From assembly GCF_027107535.1 (NCBI RefSeq), contig NZ_CP114283.1, forward strand, positions 9,362,001 to 9,426,000: DNA of 64,000 bases. Reading direction: 5' to 3'. This document shows, piece after piece, positions 61,967 to 64,000 of this stretch. Positions within the stretch are counted from its first letter, which is position 1, and every line of letters starts with the position of its first letter. Under the pieces are notes generated by a model. It ran no database searches. It worked only from the letters and a program-made list of their open reading frames with translations, and was not told where the DNA came from. Source of the DNA: Streptomyces aurantiacus. Its GTDB lineage: Bacteria; Actinomycetota; Actinomycetes; Streptomycetales; Streptomycetaceae. The translations under genes and the position numbers were made by a program.

Positions 61967-62686
61967 TTAACCCTGTAGCAAGTCGGCGAGCACATTTTCC
62001 GACCAATAGCCCGCCGCTCCTGGGCAAGCCGCAACGTACGAAGCGACTGTCTTGACGTCCCAGGCGTTCGCGGAGAGCAATCCAGCGGCCAAGTAGCGCA
62101 CGTATGCCGACGACGGAGGGTTCCAGCGGACGTCCTTCACGCCCCAGGGGGCGGTGAAGGTCAACACTGGTAGTCCGTCCACTTGGCCAGCGCACACCAG
62201 TGTCTCGTATCGCCCCTCACCCAAGGTCGCTGTCCCTCGGGTCAGTACCTCCGTGAGATCGATCTCTGAGCCTGGCTCTCTGTACATCTCCTGCGCCGCG
62301 ATGTCTGAGAACTGGTCCGTTGTCACCAGGTGCGCTCTCGCCAGAACCCGGCCTTCAGCCCTCGGGTCATAGAACGCCCTGCCGCCTCCCCACACCGGCG
62401 AATCGGTCGCGAAGTACAGGGCGCCCCCAAGCTCAACCGGGATCGAGCGGCTAGGCATCCGCGGGTCTCTGCAACCGGGGTAAGTCTTCGTAGTGCCGGG
62501 CGGCTGGCCACCTCGGATGTAGAACCCGAGACGATCCAAGTGCATGTTGGATCCGTACGACGTGTACCAGACACACTCGGGGTTGAGATCGTCCGGCATG
62601 GTCGGGTCGATGAATTGCAGGGCTTTCACGCGTACGCACTCCTGGGAGACGTCTTCACTCGGCTGATACGTCGTACCTGATGACAT
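61967..62686 (-). CDS. YGSN-motif (gamma-glutamylcyclotransferase-like) protein
   Basis: A 239-residue protein. WYTSYGSNMHLDRLGFYIRGG near residue 40 contains the YGSN phosphate/substrate loop of gamma-glutamylcyclotransferase-like folds; GALYFATDSPVWGGGRAFYDP and a strand ARAHLVTTDQFSDIAAQEMYR follow. Streptomyces homologues are, as I recall, sometimes mislabelled histone deacetylase. Substrate unknown. The ATG at 62686 overlaps the 3' end of the UTRA regulator by 32 bp, so they formed an operon. It lies inside the tRNA-bounded island. Confidence 0.8.
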   Translation of the reverse strand: MSSGTTYQPSEDVSQECVRVKALQFIDPTMPDDLNPECVWYTSYGSNMHLDRLGFYIRGGQPPGTTKTYPGCRDPRMPSRSIPVELGGALYFATDSPVWGGGRAFYDPRAEGRVLARAHLVTTDQFSDIAAQEMYREPGSEIDLTEVLTRGTATLGEGRYETLVCAGQVDGLPVLTFTAPWGVKDVRWNPPSSAYVRYLAAGLLSANAWDVKTVASYVAACPGAAGYWSENVLADLLQG

Positions 62687-63234
62687 GCCGGTCTCCCGGA
62701 AGGATCGTGATCATTACTCGTAAGGGCCGACCATTTTCGTCGTAGCCCGTACACAGGTGGACAGCAACCGGAGTCGCGGCAGGCAGAGAGAGCCTCTCGG
62801 CCTCTGCACGCGTGGGCATGCACACCGTGATCTCGTCTCGGTATCGGGCCTGAACCAGCCCAACGCTGGCGAGAACACCGCCGGGCGCCGAGACGTCTTC
62901 CGGAAGCATCAGGGGCGTGCCTCGCACGAGCTCTTCGGGAAAGTAGGAGTCGGCCAGGGCGTACGGGTCCTGATCGACGATCCGGATCCTTTCGCGTACG
63001 ACGGTCAGATCCTTCTCGGGGTCCAGCCCTAGGCGTTCTGCCACCTCGGCTGGGGGGGTGCCGGATCGATATGCGCACCTCTTGCCGCGGCTGGCGCCCA
63101 CTTTCAGCCACAACGCTGGCCCATTGGTCGCCTTGCTCGTCCGACGTGTGACGGGTGCGTGACTCCAGCACCGACCAGTCCCAAACCGCTGGCTTCAGGC
63201 TGCGCCGCACAAAGCTCCCGCGCCCCTGGGCGAA
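62655..63234 (-). pseudogene. GntR-family regulator remnant (UTRA domain), frameshifted
   Basis: The ligand-binding UTRA part is readable: VWDWSVLESRTRHTSDEQGD in one frame, then AEVAERLGLDPEKDLTVVRE, DPYALADSYFPEELVRGTPL and GVLASVGLVQARYRDEI in another. Removing one C from the seven-C run at 63052-63058 (minus strand) joins the frames. Only the end of the wing (QGRGSFVRR) remains of the DNA-binding domain, and the frame is blocked upstream by TAG (63235-63237). Without its HTH it could not regulate. Confidence 0.82.
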
Positions 63235-63395
63235 CTACGGGCCCCTTCGGCGCCGCACCCGTTCACCACAGGCAGTTGATGTCCACGGCGCCGACCGCGT
63301 GCGCGCGAACCAGCTCCTCATCCTGGCCCACACATGGCCCATACGCACTGGTCAAACCCGGGATACGGGCGACCCAGGGTGAGACAGGCTGAACA

Positions 63396-63433
63396 CAGAA
63401 GGGGTGCCCCTCCGGAGAGGGGCACCCCTTCTG
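63396..63433 (-). terminator. Hairpin after tRNA-Ser(TGA)
   Basis: A 17-bp perfect stem with loop CGGA lies on the 3' side of the intact tRNA, differing in sequence from the terminator beside the left copy; presumably brought by the integrating element. Confidence 0.88.
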
Positions 63434-63455
63434 ACCTGCACAACGTCTGACCTGC

Positions 63456-63503
63456 GCGGTGGGTGTGGGATTTGAACCCACGGTCACATCGCTGCGACGA
63501 CGG
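63456..63503 (-). repeat. attR: 48-bp repeat within intact tRNA-Ser(TGA)
   Basis: This is the partner of the repeat at 59007-59054. The two copies delimit about 4.4 kb, as expected when a tyrosine integrase inserts an element into the 3' part of a tRNA gene. Confidence 0.92.
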
Positions 63504-63543
63504 TTTTCAAGACCGTTCCCTTAGGCCGCTCGGGCAACCCACC
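63457..63543 (-). tRNA. tRNA-Ser(TGA)
   Basis: On the minus strand, acceptor arms GGTGGGT/ACCCACC, anticodon loop CTTGAAA (anticodon TGA), a long variable arm and T-loop GGTTCAAATCC. CCA is not encoded. It serves as the integration site. Confidence 0.97.
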
Positions 63544-63745
63544 TACGCCCCGGCCCACCTGGGACGGAGCGGTTACAGACTACCGGGCGCGGACGCTGCT
63601 CGGGGGGCGTGGTCCACTCGGAGTCCACTGGGTCGGTTCCGTTCACCAGAACCACCACTCTGATCAGCGGCCGATGCTCAGCCCCAGGCAGTTCACGGGA
63701 GCGTACCGCTGCGGCGGATGTACCCAGAGGAGCTCTTGACTGCCC

Positions 63746-64000
63746 TCAGCCGGGCTGGCCCGGCGCGTCTCCCGGTGAGCGCCGCTGCACCGATGCGTCC
63801 AGCTCCTTACGCACCGACTCCGGCAGTGACTCGCCCAACGCCCAAGCGACCAAGGCTTCCGCGATCAAATGCAGTTTGATGTTGGTGTGCTGAGAGACTT
63901 CGCGCAGCACCTCAAAGCCGGCGGCCGCCGGAATGCCGTGAACCGCGACGAGAACACCGATGGCCCGGTCGACCGTCGCGTGGGAATCGACCGCCTGCCG
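63746..64000 (-). CDS. ANTAR-domain protein, C-terminal part (cut by window edge)
   Basis: The last 84 residues, with the start beyond the right edge. AVDSHATVDRAIGVLVAVHG, FEVLREVSQHTNIKLHLIAEALVAWALGESLP match the three-helix ANTAR RNA-binding domain (conserved Ala, Leu and aromatic positions). Full-length proteins usually have an N-terminal GAF/PAS sensor and act as antiterminators. The stop is TGA at 63746-63748. It is outside the island. Confidence 0.85.
   Translation of the reverse strand, partial: RQAVDSHATVDRAIGVLVAVHGIPAAAGFEVLREVSQHTNIKLHLIAEALVAWALGESLPESVRKELDASVQRRSPGDAPGQPG

Overview
The window is chromosomal DNA of a Streptomyces or very close relative. The signs are very high G+C with G/C-saturated third codon positions, frequent GTG starts behind purine-rich ribosome sites, 4-base ATGA/GTGA gene overlaps, tRNAs without encoded CCA, paired SigB/SigF-type sigma factors, a subtilisin-inhibitor gene, a textbook actinobacterial iron box and a Streptomyces-type parS site. 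From memory, the order upp - tadA - two sigF/sigN-like sigma factors - two-component system - SSI inhibitor - giant PAS protein matches the core region around SCO4041 to SCO4005 of S. coelicolor. I could not run a comparison.

Layout. 1-2.6 kb: SNF2 helicase end, SWIM zinc-finger partner and an Rhs scrap. 2.6-6.5 kb: DsbA-like oxidoreductase, a divergent thioesterase/MarR pair sharing a perfect palindrome, and a CopC-CopD copper protein. 6.6-12.5 kb: an iron-box promoter driving a penicillin-acylase/GNAT/cupin/SDR group one way and a siderophore-interacting reductase plus a HhH-GPD glycosylase the other way. 12.7-22.1 kb: core genes (HerA-like ATPase, LytR_C protein, upp, tadA pair, tRNA-Ser(CGA), Dabb protein, two sigma factors). 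22.2-30.6 kb: a lipoprotein, then a MarR-controlled operon in which an MFS exporter and a YceI protein carry the same carboxypeptidase-regulatory-like beta domain, then PPOX, TetR and a second MFS exporter. 30.6-38.3 kb: a response regulator - kinase - GT2/GtrA - GT39 operon with a divergent PQQ-repeat membrane protein. 38.4-43 kb: amidohydrolase, DUF2797, HGxxPAAW protein, MarR, tRNA-Arg(ACG), tRNA-Ser(GCT), SSI. 43.3-50.4 kb: a 1552-residue PAS/kinase-like/receiver-like protein ending at a terminator that contains parS, then an acyl-CoA ligase and an ECF sigma factor. 50.9-57.5 kb: a DUF1906 secreted protein, then a five-gene operon resembling the mycobacterial igr sterol side-chain locus. 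58-63.5 kb: a primase-polymerase gene, then about 4.4 kb bounded by a 48-bp direct repeat of tRNA-Ser(TGA). It holds two insertion sequences, one with a passenger membrane protein, plus a YGSN protein and a decayed GntR/UTRA regulator, but no integrase. The window ends inside an ANTAR-domain protein.

The genes form local regulatory modules, most with a visible operator: a shared palindrome (thioesterase/MarR), the iron box (siderophore genes), twin MarR sites (exporter/YceI), an 18-bp palindrome (acyl-CoA ligase) and an inverted repeat before the acyl-CoA dehydrogenase operon. The most unusual items are the shared beta domain on transporter and YceI protein, the giant kinase-like protein lacking its phosphoacceptor histidine, and the passenger-carrying insertion sequence inside an integrase-less tRNA-bounded island.
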